Assembly (NCBI GenBank): GCA_037952775.1
Contig: JBANAY010000001.1
Span: forward strand, 6,324,001 to 6,388,000
Length of the DNA stretch: 64,000 nt
Direction of reading: 5' to 3'
DNA from: Clonostachys chloroleuca
Taxonomy: Eukaryota; Ascomycota; Sordariomycetes; Hypocreales; Bionectriaceae
Of this stretch, positions 45,227 to 57,161 are shown in pieces. The position numbers and the translations under genes are program-made. The notes under the pieces were generated by a model. That model was not told the origin of the DNA and did no database searches. It saw only the letters and a program-made list of their open reading frames with translations. Positions within the stretch are counted from its first letter, which is position 1. Each line of letters starts with the position of its first letter.

Positions 45227-47291
45227 ATGGAACATAATAGGCGACGGCCCGAGAAACCATCGACTGGGGTCAGGTCACGATCCGGTACGAACCCTCACTC
45301 CCAGTAAGAGACACCAACTCACTTTATGCAGGATGCTTGACTTGCCGCCGCCGCCACAAGAAGTGCGACGAGCAGAAGCCGGTCTGTGCCGTGTGCCACA
45401 AGAGTAACCGGCAGTGCGAGTACGGCGGCGACCTGAGATGGGCGGCCGTCAACCAGCCAAAGGCTCCTGCTCCCAGGCGGCCAACCTTGCCGCCCGATAA
45501 CGGACAGGGCCCCTTTCATCAGGAGGAGCCAAGTTTTCTTCAGGAGGATGTCGGTCAACAGGACAGTTTGGTCACCGGTCCGGCTCCTAATGGGGATTCC
45601 CCCGCGCCTCCCGCCCCCCAGAGTCTCTGGCCATCAATGACTCCAGTGTTTCTGACTTGCCCTTTGACCCGGCCTTTGATTCATGGATCCCATCACTGAT
45701 GGACTTGGGCTCTTGGGATTTTGCAGCGTCTAATGAGCTTATTGTTCCGACTGAAGCTGTATCGTTGGCTGGAGCTCCGCCTGGTTCTTTGTCTTTGTTG
45801 CCCGACCAAGCTTCTGGAGTAGCAGGATCAGTGACGGGAGATGGCAATGCCTCCGACTCTGGCGTAGCCTCGGAAGCTGTGGAATCCCCGCAAGATGGAG
45901 AGGGCTGGGAGCTGACCCACGGGTTTGGCTCATTCTTATCAACGGCCCTCTCTTCTCCAAGTGAGGAGATCGCCTACACCTACTGTTAGTATTCCTCATA
46001 CTCGTCTCTGATGATGCTTCCCCGCTGAATAATTCTAATCCATATGGCTGTAGATATTCACCACGAATCTGGCCGAATACCGGCACACGATAGCCCGCAA
46101 AACCCGTATAGGCGGATCTGCGCCATCTCCTTGTCTTACCCGTTGCTTCTGCACACGATTCTTTACATATCTACAGTAAGCATGTACAATCACGACAGGG
46201 TTCACAGCGAATTGATAGCTAGCCGCTCTTCCCAGACTCAGTTTCTACTAAAGAACGCTCTATCCTTCCTAGAGCAAGAGAAGAACAAAGTACACGGCTC
46301 ATTACGAGGAATCGTCGCCCCCCAAGAAAACTTCTCTGTCCTCTCCCTCAAGGAGGTCACACTGGCGTCCTTCCTCCTGCAGATCGTCACCGAGGTCATG
46401 CTGGGGAGTGAAAATGCCGAGTCCCATCTGAATAGAGCGTATCAACTCATAAGAGACCTGGATTACGTTGAGCGCCTACCGGAAAGCTACTACGCCCGGT
46501 TTCTGGTCCAGAGATTCGCCATAATCGATGTCCTCCTCTCCTTTCTTCGCCGCCGAAAGCCTATTGCCCCTCCCGAGTTCGCCCTGTATCAGCCGTGTGA
46601 TGGCATCGACAGCTCCGAGCCCTCGTTTCGGGAGTTGACAGGCTGCCCTCAGCGCGTTCTCACATTCCTGGCCCAAACTTCTTACTTGGCTGATGATCTG
46701 GCCACCGGCGCCCGGGAGACTTCGCAAATCCTCGACGAGGCCTCCGAAATGGAGGCAAATCTACGTCAGTGGTGGCAGAGGTACTCGGTGCTGATGCCCA
46801 GTCGAAACATTGATGAAAGGAGGCCTGGATCCGCACCGGATTCTCACCACCACAACCTTGATACGCTGAGCCAGTGCTGGTACTGGACCTCTTGCCTGCT
46901 GCTTGCGCGGAGAGTCTTCCGGGACGCGACGGCCTCGCACCGTGTTCAGTATTTGAGGCGCAAGCTGTTTGCCACCATTGACCGCCTCCCAGCAGGCTGC
47001 GGTCCCGACTCCTCGCTGCCTTTCCCCTTCTACATGGCCGCCCGCGAGGCCTTGACGCCAGAGGACAGGGACTGGGTGCGGCGCAAGCACGCTGAGATGA
47101 CGGAAATGTACCGGGACAGGGCGAGGGATATGATGATGAAGCTGACAGAGGAAATCTGGTCCCAATGTGATGAGCTGGAGCTGTTGCCTGGCGCCTCGTC
47201 GCAGCCTGGGCTTGGAGAGAATACAAGCCTCTTGGGCAGCGATCATTACATACACGTCTTGGATTCTCGAGCCTCCCACTTTGTGTTTTAG
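45227..47291 (+). CDS. Zn2Cys6 transcription factor of the lactam-type catabolic cluster (apparent frameshift)
   Basis: Exons 45227-45284, 45332-45984 and 46054-47291. The first exon is basic (MEHNRRRPEKPSTG) and splices into the zinc cluster, whose six cysteines read CLTCRRRHKKC then CAVCHKSNRQC, spacing C-x2-C-x6-C-x6-C-x2-C-x6-C. A linker follows, then a long helical regulatory region of the Fungal_trans_2 type. Within the linker the frame ending GDSPAPPAP and the frame starting ESLAINDSSVSDLPFD differ by one base within the C runs at 45599-45619. One more C gives an open frame of about 649 residues. It stands at one end of the cluster, convergent with the aminotransferase, and is the likely inducer-responsive activator, as AmdR is for omega-amino-acid genes in Aspergillus nidulans. 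Orthology to AmdR is not claimed. Confidence 0.85.
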
Positions 47292-47444
47292 TCAGATTGC
47301 CCAAATTAAAGTTATTCATCATGGTTCAATTTCACATTGCTCGGTTTTCTTCACCTGTGATCTGACGCAACTGTATCCAACCTTCTCTTCCTGGTGAAAC
47401 GAGAAGATTAGTTCGAATTGTGACCTACAGAGCCCCCCCATGAT

Positions 47445-49116
47445 CTAATTGATAACCTCGCTCCCGGGAAAATCACCCAGGTACTCAATATCCCTCAAAG
47501 CCTGTGAGATAACCCTAATAGCCTTGACCAGATCATCCTCCGTAATCGTCAACGGCGGGCTGAACCGCAGTCTGTTGAAGCCGCAGCCGACCAGCACGCC
47601 GCGCAGCGTGGTCAGAGCCGCCGCCCGTCGCGCCGTTACGCCCGCCGTCGACTCGTCAATGACCAGGCTGTAGAAGAGGCCGCCGCCCCTCAGCTCAATG
47701 ACGTGCGGGGGGTTCAGCTCCTTGAACGTCTTCTCGAGCAAGAGCCCGAGCCGGTGGGTTCGCTCCGAGATCTTCTCCTCCTCGAGGACGTCGAGGGCCG
47801 CGAGGGCTACGGCGCAGGCGACAGGGCAGGCGCCAAAGGTCGAGAGGATCTCGCTCTTCTGGACCACGTCCATGACGTGGCTCTTGCCCATGACCACGGA
47901 CATGGGGTAGAAGCCTGGTTCGAGGTCAGCACGTTCTCTGTCTATAAAGGTGAACTGCAATTGTCAGCTACTCACCTCCTGTGACGGCCTTGCCGAGAGT
48001 GACCATGTCAGGCTGGACGCCCTCGGCATGCTGGTAGGACAAGTCCTTGCCCGTGCGGCCGTATCCAGCCTGGACCTCGTCGAAGATGAGCAGGATGTTG
48101 TGCTCTTTGCACAGATCCTGCACAGCTTTCAAGTATCCCTTTGGCGGGAATCGAGTACTAAGATAGAACGAGTCAACACCACCGTATACGAGTCTGGAAT
48201 ACCAGAAAGGTATGCATGTCAAACTTACCCAGCCCATCCCTGAACGGCCTCGACAAGAAAAGCAGCGATTCTGTGCCCGTCTTGCTTGAAAGTCTCGGCC
48301 AGAATATCAATGTCGCCGTACTGGATCAGCTTGTCACCAGTAGGGGTAAACGGCCCAACTTTGGGAACGTGTTGGCCAAAGTCTACAGTTTGTCGTGTAA
48401 GTCTCTATTCGCGGCCAAGATACAAATTGGAGAGGGACGACGGAACATGAGACTCACTCTTCGCAACAACAGTAGCCAGTGGCATAGTAGCCAACGTCAG
48501 ACCGTGGTAGCACTGGTCCGTCGTGAGAATCCACGCCTCATTCTCGGGAATGTTCTTCTTGGTGTAGGCCCACTTGCGGGCAATCTTGACGGCCGACTCG
48601 ACGGCCTCGGAACCGCTGAGCATGGTCACGATCGAGTCGAAGCCGAATTTCTATCCCCCCCAGACGAACGTGTCAATGCAAGGAAATCATCAAATTTGGA
48701 AGGAGGATCATTCGCTTACCTTTGTGATGCGCTCGGCTAACTGAGCGTACAGAGGGCTGATGTGTGCAGTTCCGCTGAGAGGCATCTTGTATATCTGGTC
48801 GACTGCGGCCTTGGTGATATTTGGGTGGGAGTAGCCAAAGTTCATGACCGCAAACTGTGAAATGAAGTCGATGTAGTCCTTGCCATCGACATCGGTGATG
48901 ATGTGGCCCTTGGCACTCTCCACAGCCACCTGTTTGCTCGTGATGTCAGTTAATCAGTACCCATGGCCAAAGATATGAGAATCGGCTTACAGGAAAGGCC
49001 GGGAAGCCTCCACGGACATGTTGAGCCCGCTTCTCAACCCAATATTGCGTGTTTGGGGATAGAGTCAAGGCCTTGGAGGTGATGGTAATCTCGTCTACTT
49101 CTGCGGATGGGGCCAT
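47445..49116 (-). CDS. Class III omega-aminotransferase (ornithine/GABA aminotransferase-like)
   Basis: Six exons (49116-48991, 48929-48720, 48650-48458, 48382-48229, 48157-47976, 47914-47445) join in frame to about 444 residues. PLP-binding landmarks are SGSEAVESAVKIAR (phosphate loop), the aspartate in LLIFDEVQAGYGRTG that holds the pyridine nitrogen, and the Schiff-base lysine in VTLGKAVTGG. The C-terminal phrases FGACPVACAVALAALDVLEE resemble ornithine aminotransferases more than the 500-residue fungal GABA transaminases. It would move an omega-amino group to 2-oxoglutarate, giving a semialdehyde. The dehydrogenase next door would take that product. It has no obvious mitochondrial presequence. 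The gene is intact. Confidence 0.88.
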
Positions 49117-49852
49117 TGCGTCTTTGCACAAGGATCGAGGATATTACAACGACGAATGGTGCTACTTTGGAATCAAGCATACTCATGTTCTTGAATATTG
49201 AACCAGATATATGTTCCATCTATTGTCCCCTTCCGAGGCACGGAGCCAAGGGCGGGAGATGTGGATCGTCGCTAAGCTAGAGCAGAGGAACGGGTCACGA
49301 TGCTGTCTCCATCGTAGCGGCTGCTTATCATCAGTTACCCGCGCTCGCGGCACGCATTTCCCAAACAGATCTAGTACGAAACATAGCGGTCCTCGACTTG
49401 TTATTCTGGAATCTCAGAGGAGACACCCGGCTCGGTAGCGAGGATCGTGTGCAATCTGATTGCAGATGGGCCCTATTATTAATCTTTTTTTGTGCCTGGT
49501 TGGATCGGGACGTGTTCGGTCAAGCGAATTCCAAACTATGCCTTGAGGTTTGGCAGTAACTACTTAGTTGCTATGTAGCTGTCAAGAATTCACCATGTCA
49601 GTTCTTGCCATCTTGAACGTATCGACTACCGGACCATTGATTAGATCTTACATTTAATGTTTATTAAAATATATGTTTTCATTTTCCTACTTTGTGCTGA
49701 ATTAAACATGATATTATTCTTTTACGAAAGGTTGTTATGAGAGGGAAATTGCACTATGAGATACGACGACCTAAATGAATAGGTGATTTGTGAATACTAG
49801 TCTTTTAATGCATTGATCACCTTGAATCTCTATCAAAGAACCATCCGACGAT
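49117..49852. other. Intergenic, aminotransferase upstream region
   Basis: About 735 bp. The only signal noted is a CTTATC (GATAAG on the minus strand) at 49324-49329, 208 bp before the aminotransferase ATG, a fit for a nitrogen GATA-factor site. Confidence 0.45.
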
Positions 49853-51403
49853 CTATGCAATAGTCAAAGTGCCAGTCTTGGCGATCAAATACTCATTGAC
49901 GGCAACATCCTTGCCACTCTCCTTACCATATCCAGACTCCTTGATACCGCCAAACGGACTCTCGGCTGCAGAGCCATTGCCGGTGTTCTTGACCGATTGT
50001 CAGTTTCTGTGTAACCCAGAATGGCGCAAATAACTCACCAATCCAATCATACCAGCCTCGAGCTTCTCAAACATCCGCCACAGTCGGTCCGAGTTCTTGG
50101 AAAATATATAGCTCGCCAGGCCCATGCTGGTGTCATTCGCTAGCCTGATCACCTCTTCCTCCGTATCAAACTTGAAGAGGCCAATGATGGGGCCAAACGT
50201 CTCCTCCGAGCTCATCTTCATCGAGGCCGTCATCCCCGTCATGATGGTCGGTGACATGAACCAGCCTCTCTCCACCCCATCATCCGCTCCACAGCGCCTC
50301 CCAGTGCCGAGCACCAGCTTGGCGCCCTGGCCGACGGCATCTCGAACCTGCGCCTCGACTTTGTCCAGGCCTGCGGTCGTCGTAACAGCCCCGAAGCTCG
50401 TATCCGGGAGAGCCCCGTGCCCGACTTTGAACTCGGCCGTCTTGGCGGCGAACATGGCGGCGAACTTGTCGTACACGGCCGCCTGGACATAGACGCGGTT
50501 CGCGGTGACGCACGCCTGGCCCGCGTTGCGCCACTTGAGCGCCATGAGCTGCGCCAGGGCTCGGTCGAGGTCCGCGTCATCAAAGACGATGAAGGGGCAG
50601 TTGCCGCCCAGCTCGAGGGTGCATTTCTTGAGGTTGCGGGCGCAGATACCCGCCACGATCTTACCAACCCGCGTGCTGCCGGTGAAGGTGACCTTCTGGA
50701 CAAGTGGGTGCACGCACATAGCCTCAGAGAGCGAGGGCGTGTTGGCGAGGGACGTCGTGAGCACGTTGAAGACGCCCGGGGCGAAGCCGGCCCGGACGGC
50801 CAGGTCGGCGAGCGCGAGGCAGGTCAGGGGGGTCTCGGGGGAGGGCTTGACCACCATTGTGCAGCCCGCGGCTAGGGCGGCGCCGGCCTTGCGCATGATC
50901 ATGGCGATGGGGAAGTTCCAGGGCACGAGGGCTACGGACACGCCGATGGGCTGCTTGAGGACGATTACTCTCCTGCCTGGAGCGGCCGGGGTGCTGATGG
51001 AGCCGTGTATGCGCTCGGCCTCCCCTGCGAACCACCATGAGAACCCCAAGGAATAGTCAAGCTCGGCGTAGGCCTCAGAGAGGGGCTTGCCGGTCTCGTA
51101 GGTGAGGAACTTGGCCAGGTCGTCCCGAGCCGCCGTGATAAGGTTGTGCCAGGCGAGGATGAGCTGGGCCCTCTTGCGGGGTGTGAGGTCCCGATACTCA
51201 AGGAAGGCCTGGTAGGACGAGTTGATGGCCTCGTCGACATCTTCTGCGTTGTTGTCGGGACACGAGGCCCATATGGCCTCGCTCCCTGGGTCAAGGACAT
51301 CGAATCTCTTTCCGGACTTGGCCCCAACCCATTGTCCATGAACAAAAGACTCCTGGTGATACAGGGAGGTGTCGGTGAGCTCGAAGGGGAGTTTCGCGGA
51401 CAT
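49853..51403 (-). CDS. Succinate-semialdehyde dehydrogenase-type aldehyde dehydrogenase
   Basis: Two exons (51403-50039 and 49987-49853) give about 499 residues. NAD(P)-dependent oxidation of succinate semialdehyde or a near homologue to the acid is expected. Visible motifs: the oxyanion asparagine in LVPWNFPIAMIMRK, the nucleotide-binding KVTFTGSTRVGK, the general-base glutamate in CTLELGGNCPFIVF, the nucleophilic cysteine in NAGQACVTANR, and the late EETFGPIIGLFKF. The last exon carries ESPFGGIKESGYGKE, the usual SSADH C-terminal signature. An in-frame stop soon after the donor ends the unspliced reading. No targeting peptide is obvious. It lies between the aminotransferase and the LamA-type gene, all on the minus strand. 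Confidence 0.9.
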
Positions 51404-52218
51404 GGTGTCTGGGTCAATGTGATACGAGTTGAGAAAAGTTCAGGGATGGTTGAAGGATCTTGAAGGCAGTTGGGTTTGGCTGAAATTCCAGTTGACCCTC
51501 AGCAGGTTATTAGAAAGGACACAGTTAGTTCAATGACTTCCGAGAAAGAGTAGTATACAGGTCTGCTGCGGGTCGAAACCAAGCGGGTGGCCTCGAGCCG
51601 GCAGACAAATCCCGGGTCGCGATCAGATACATAGTATCTCTAGACTTGAAAGCCTTCCGTCACTGACAATGGGAAACTAGTTATCGTCTCGTAACAACAA
51701 AATTATTGTCTGGCCGGTTGTCGCACCGGCTCCGCTTCGCGAGTATTGTTCCCATTATGGAAGTGCGACACGCGCTCACCCATGTCACATGAGAAACTCA
51801 GAACTCAGCCATCAGTAATCAGGATGCCATCTTTCCGAATGTTGGGATGAGTCTGGACTCGAGACAACGGTCTTGGGGTGGCAATGCTGGAGAAGTGATG
51901 CCCAGTGGCAACGTAGGCACCGCACCCTGCTAAATGAGACGGTCTATACTACTTGGGAACAAAGTTTAATATTATGTGACGAAAATAAAAATTAATGGTA
52001 TATGCGACCTAACATACTAAGACATACGCAGAACTTCCAGAAATATTTCTCATGTATGGTTGAGCTAAATAATCGAATCCATCTTTTCAAATATCATACT
52101 TACATTTGTTAAAAACTAAATCTGAGAAGTAGATCCTTGGAATATTTGACAAATGCTCAGTATTGCGTGCCATAGATCGTCAAGTCTGGATGAGTGTACA
52201 TGTAGTGGAGGAAACCAA
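51404..52218. other. Intergenic, dehydrogenase upstream region
   Basis: About 815 bp with no supported gene. CCGG-N8-CCGG near 51713-51728 and GATA-type motifs occur but are not specific enough to call. Confidence 0.4.
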
Positions 52219-55200
52219 CTACACTATCTCGATCGCGATGATGGGTTCTCCCGCCTTAACTGTAGCACCGGCTTGCCTCACGACACTCGCAACAGTTGCT
52301 CCTCCGTGCTCTTCAGATGCATACACTGACACTTCCATCTTCATCGCCTCCAGAACCGCGACCTTTGTTCCTGACTCAAGAACATCCCCCACTTTCACCT
52401 CTACTTTCCAGACTTTTGCGGCCATGGGTGATGTGATTGACATTCCCCCTTGGTTCTCAGTCTCCCCATTGCTCATCACATCGTGATGCGACATTGCGGC
52501 CTGCCATTCCTCATGAAATCGTTTCTCAATCTCCACTTGCTCTGCCAGGCCCGACTTTTGACGCTCAAGATATGCCGTGTGATCAGCGTCAGCTTTAAAG
52601 GAGTGCAGCTTCTCATATGCGGCCCTGAGGTTGAACGTGGAATGCGACATATCCCACCGGTATTTTCCAGCGAGGAACTGACCCTCCAGCCTGTCGTACT
52701 CCTCAATCGAAACCTCGTAGAACTTGATCAAGTCAAATGGTTCAAAAATCCATGGCTTCTGGTTGCTGAATCCCGGTTTCGTGCCGTATGTGTCCCACAT
52801 AGGCAGAGTCCGCGCGAGCATCATGTAGCCACCAGGCTGCTCGACAGGATATCCAGAGAGAATAGATCCCGCCAGCCCAAGTGTGCCACTGGGTGTCGAA
52901 ACCCTAGTCGGATTATACTTTTGCCCGACCAGCCCTCTGGAGGTCAAGGGGTACATCATGGGAGCCCCAGACAAGAACCCAACGGCGACAACGAGGAACT
53001 CATTCTTCGGGACAAAGTTGAAGACTTCCCTCCTTGTGTCTATCCCGTTCGCCTTTCGGAGGTATTCAAGGTTGTCAGGGAGATACACGGCCTTGGATCT
53101 TGTAGTCTCCATATACCGCTGGATGCATTCAGCAATGGCTGGATGGTCCATGACTACAGGCAACCTGAACTCGCGGCAGGGAATCTTCATATCCATGCTC
53201 AACTCGATCGATGTCTCAATCTCTACGAGTGAAGATAGTAGTGTTTCTCGGCTTGTTGTTTGAGGATTGAATTCCACAGTAAGGCAGCTGATATGCGGGG
53301 TGAGAAGCAGACTTGGCTGCTGTGCCTGAAGCTTTTCAACCAGAAGCCTAACGCGAGCGATGATTGTGATATCCGGTACTTGCTCACCGAATTCAATCAA
53401 GATGAAGCAATCACCACCCTGAAGTATCAATATTAGTGAATAGCCTCAGGGCTTGCTGTTGAAAGTATGGCTTACCTGGCGATATATGACCTTGGGTCTC
53501 TGAGGTCCAGCTGCTTCCACGAACTTAAGAACAGCATTCATACCGCCGATCAAACAAGATGGCATGTTCAGGTTGGGGCCTTTGCCAACTGAAACTGTGG
53601 TTTCCTGCTTAACAGCCTGTGTAACAGAGAGAAGATATGAATCCACCTTTGCAGCTAGTCCGACTGCGGTCTCATAGCTTACAGGCACCATCTTGATATC
53701 TGCATCGGGCGCAAGCTGGCCGAGCTTCCACAGATCTGCGGACACGACGGTAGACGAGCAGATCAGGCCTCCAATGTTCGGGCTGTCATTGGAGAATATG
53801 ACGGGGAAGTCTCCGCCCCAGTTCACTCCACCGGGAGATGGATAGCCATAACTGTGTTTCGGGCAGTTAGAAACAATCAGGTCTGGTAAGTAATTTCTTG
53901 GTGACTTACTCTAGGTAGTTTGAAGGATGTGCACCACCGGCACCGCCATGCTTTCTGGCCCATTCGGGTTTCGGGCCGGTCAGTCGTATACCTGAGCGGT
54001 TAGAATTGTGACCAATCTTCCAAGAGGCAGAGTAGAGCATTTCTCGATCTTGAGCGGTCATGATATCGTCAGAATCATGTGGCCCTTGCATCACATAGAT
54101 CTCTTTGATATCTGAACTCAGATGGAGATCTGAAGGGAGGGTATACTCCCATGAATGACGAGCCCACTCTGCGCTTTCTTCAGAGATGGTTAGAAGATCA
54201 CCTGTTTGAAGCTGTCTCCCCTGTATCCCGCCGAACTTCAGACTGGGCGTCGTAGATTTTGACCCAAAGGTGAGGGGAATATCTGGGAAACCTCCCTTCA
54301 CGGCTAGATACAAACGGCAACCGCTTCCTGAGACAAACCCTATGCGTAAAATCTGTCCTGCTCGGACCAGTTGTCGCGACCACATTGGTTTCTCTATCCC
54401 GTCGATTGTAATCAGGGCCTTGGCTCCGCAAACCGAGATGACTGCATCAGATGAAAAGGAGACTTCAGGCCCTGATAATAGCACCTCCAAGACCTCTGTT
54501 CCGGCGTCATTTCCAACAAGTATGTTTGCAATTCGAGACGATATCGAGTCCATGGGACCTCTTCTTGGAATTCCATGGCCGATTCCATGTCGCCCTCGCA
54601 AGTCCTGGATTGTGGTGAAGGTTCCTGGTGTGAGCACCTCGATAATGGGTGGGTTATATTTAAAGGTTTTATCAAGGTAGCTTGTTAATGTCGCACCCCG
54701 AGCAAAAGAGTCGCTTTTTATTATGGAGTTGATGTAGTCCAGATTGGTGGTCAGTCCTTTGAGTCGAACCTCGGTGGAAATGAGAGAGCTCATCTTTTCA
54801 ATCGTCGTTTGCCGGGAGTTCGTGTGGACAATTACCTTTGCCAGCAACGGATCTACGGTATCTTAGTTAATCAGGCCATTTGGTCTTAGAGTCAGATGAT
54901 ACGAACCGTAAAACGGCGTTACCTGTTGTCCGGATTGAACCCATGTGTCGACTCTAAAGTCAGGGTCGGTCGGCCAGGATACCTCTTGAAGAAGGCCAGG
55001 GCAGGGAGCAAACCCCTTCGCGGGCGCCTCGGCATATACACGTCCCTCTATGGCTGAGCCCACGGGTCCATCTCGCTGTAACATGAGGAGCTCGGAGGAT
55101 GGGATGCCAACCTGTCCCGCCATCTCGTAGTCTGCCTGTCGTAGCATCAGGGCAACCAAGTCTACCTGATAGCACAGTTCCGTAATGCCGTGTTCGACTT

Positions 55201-56330
55201 GCAGTCTTGTGTTCATCTCGAGGAAGAAGAAGTCGCCTGTGTCGTCATCAACCAAGAACTCAACGGTCCCAGCTGATTTATAATTCAACGCTGATGCATA
55301 CCGCGTAGCACAAGATGTGAGGCGCTCTCGTAATCCTGGACGCGCTTCAACAAAGGGGCTAGGAGACTCTTCAATGACCTATAGTTTTCATCACTTAATA
55401 TGAATTCCGCACTTTCTGACACGTTGTGTCTGTTTCCCTATATTTCCAGGTGTGAACTCACCTTTTGGTGCCTTCTCTGAATACTGCACTCTCTTTCTCC
55501 GAAATGGATAACTTGTTGTCCGTTGCCGAATATTTGGACCTCGATATGTCTGCTTCTTGGGTAAAACTTCTCGATGAAGAGCCCAGAATTCTTGAACAGG
55601 GCCTCGCCCCGACTCTGGACATTGGAAAATGCAGATGACACCTCATCGGGGCTGTAGCAAATCTGCAAGCCCATACCGCCACCGCCACCCGTGGCCTTAA
55701 GCATGACCTAGCCGCGCATATTAGAGACTAAAGACCAACACGCGGTCGGCTTCTTCTGACTCACCGGGAAGTCCAGTTCCTGAGCTGACTGCAGAGCCTC
55801 ATTCTCGGTGCTCAGAAGATCTGTACCCGGGATCACGGGCAGGCCTGAGGAGACGGCAATGTGTCTCGCTCTGTGCTTGAGGCCCATCTCTGAGATAGAT
55901 TCAGGAGACGGGCCGGCGAAAACCATGCCAGCCTCTGTAACCCGCCGCGCAAAGTCGACATTCTCGCTAAGAAATCCGTATCCCGGGATTATGGCATCGA
56001 TTCTCAGCCGCTTTGCAATGTCCAGGATATCATCGCTGCACTCAACTGATTAGGATTTTTCAACGGCACAGCACTCGCTTCGCCCGCTATCCATGGGACG
56101 GGGCTTTCTTGGTCTTACATGTCAAGATATGCAGAGGTTCCCTCTCCTTTTAGGGGTGCTGACTCGTCGGCCTCGCTGACATGAAGTGAGGTAGAGTCGG
56201 ACCTGGTGTATATGGAGACGCTGGTGATGTTCAACTGCTTGCATGCCCGGATGCATCGACAGGCAATCTCGCCACGGTTGGCAATGAGAACCCGCCGGAC
56301 ATGCAGCAGAGATACCTCGGGGGACGACAT
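52219..56330 (-). CDS. Biotin-dependent urea-carboxylase-like / lactam-utilisation (LamA-type) multidomain protein
   Basis: Seven exons (56330-56119, 56035-55765, 55707-55462, 55378-54907, 54852-53910, 53851-53476, 53418-52219) sum to 1,239 residues in one frame. Domains in order: biotin carboxylase (VLIANRGEIACR near residue 15; ATP loop ATGGGGGMG; FLEMNTRLQVEHG), then the KipA/PxpC domain (HGIGHGIPRRGPMD, RSGIRLTGPKPEWAR), then KipI/PxpB (the FGEQVPDITI region), and a biotinyl domain with EAMKME, whose lysine carries biotin, ending EPIIAIEIV. This order is that of urea carboxylase. No amidase (allophanate hydrolase) part is present, unlike fungal urea amidolyase. Next to a LamB/YcsF gene it may open a cyclic amide with ATP and bicarbonate, as LamA does for 2-pyrrolidinone in A. 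nidulans. A urea or guanidine carboxylase role is the alternative. Confidence 0.88.
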
Positions 56331-57161
56331 TACTACAGTTCGTGTCAAAGAGCGGACTAGAGTACGGAGCCAAGATGCCACGATTGGTGGGTTTGATATG
56401 TAAACAGGTAACGGCACGGCTCATCATCCGTATGAAACTCGCGATGTACCCAATTCACTGTGTGATACTATCACCAGTTATAGATTACCCGCGATAGGAC
56501 TGATAGATAGTTGAATGATGGCTAAACTGAAAGGAGAAAAGGGTCTCGAGCCTATGTTGGGTGTGCACTTGGCACCATTGGTGGGTCTCATGTTATCTCC
56601 ATTCGAGCGTAATTTTTACTCGTAATATAGACAGGCGTCTTATCGGATAAGTTCGGTTGGGGAAGCGGGGGATGAATTCTGGGAAAAGAGGCTCCGTCCT
56701 ACGTCTGTACTAGAGTGTTTGTAGTTATAGCCGCAAAGGGCTAAGCGGCGATTTAACTTGACAAATTTGACAAAACTGATGTAACATTTATCATGGAGAG
56801 CTGAATTCAGATGACTCCAGTGTGAATTTCAAGTTTACTAGATACCTTGGACTTCATCATTCGATGTCTTACATTGTGATGAAAACGTGTGATCGGACCA
56901 GCTGCGATACTGACGAGATAGACGGTGGCGTGATTCATGCTGCTGGTATCTTATCACTTGGCTCCCATTCTTAATCAGAATTCCATGCAATAGGCGATAC
57001 ATAACATACGACAAGTTGTAATGTGGACGTGGTAATTATTCCGAGTCACGCATTCACATGTACCTACTATCTCCAAGTTGAGGTGAATGATCAACGGTGG
57101 ATGATTAATATGTTCGTTTTCCAAGACTTACAATTCAATCATGAATATTTTTTTTTATTCA
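56331..57161. other. Intergenic, LamA-type upstream region
   Basis: About 830 bp between the 5' end of the LamA-type gene and the 3' end of the LamB-type gene. Besides the GATA pair listed below there are further GATAG motifs near 56495-56510. A GCCGC...GCGGC inverted repeat with a 10-base loop lies near 56730-56750. Confidence 0.45.
56639..56651. promoter_or_regulatory. Palindromic double GATA-factor site
   Basis: CTTATC and GATAAG flank a single G, a perfect inverted pair about 310 bp before the LamA-type ATG. HGATAR sites, often paired, are bound by AreA/NIT2 nitrogen-control factors in filamentous fungi. Expression under nitrogen limitation is the natural prediction. Confidence 0.5.

Noticed and set aside
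56045..56119. Alternative acceptor at 56046 for intron 1 of the LamA-type gene
   Set aside because: It puts a stop codon right after the junction; the acceptor at 56036 keeps the frame open and the domain intact.
52219..56330. Pyruvate carboxylase or acetyl-CoA carboxylase
   Set aside because: No carboxyltransferase domain; KipA/PxpC and KipI/PxpB-type domains follow the biotin carboxylase instead.
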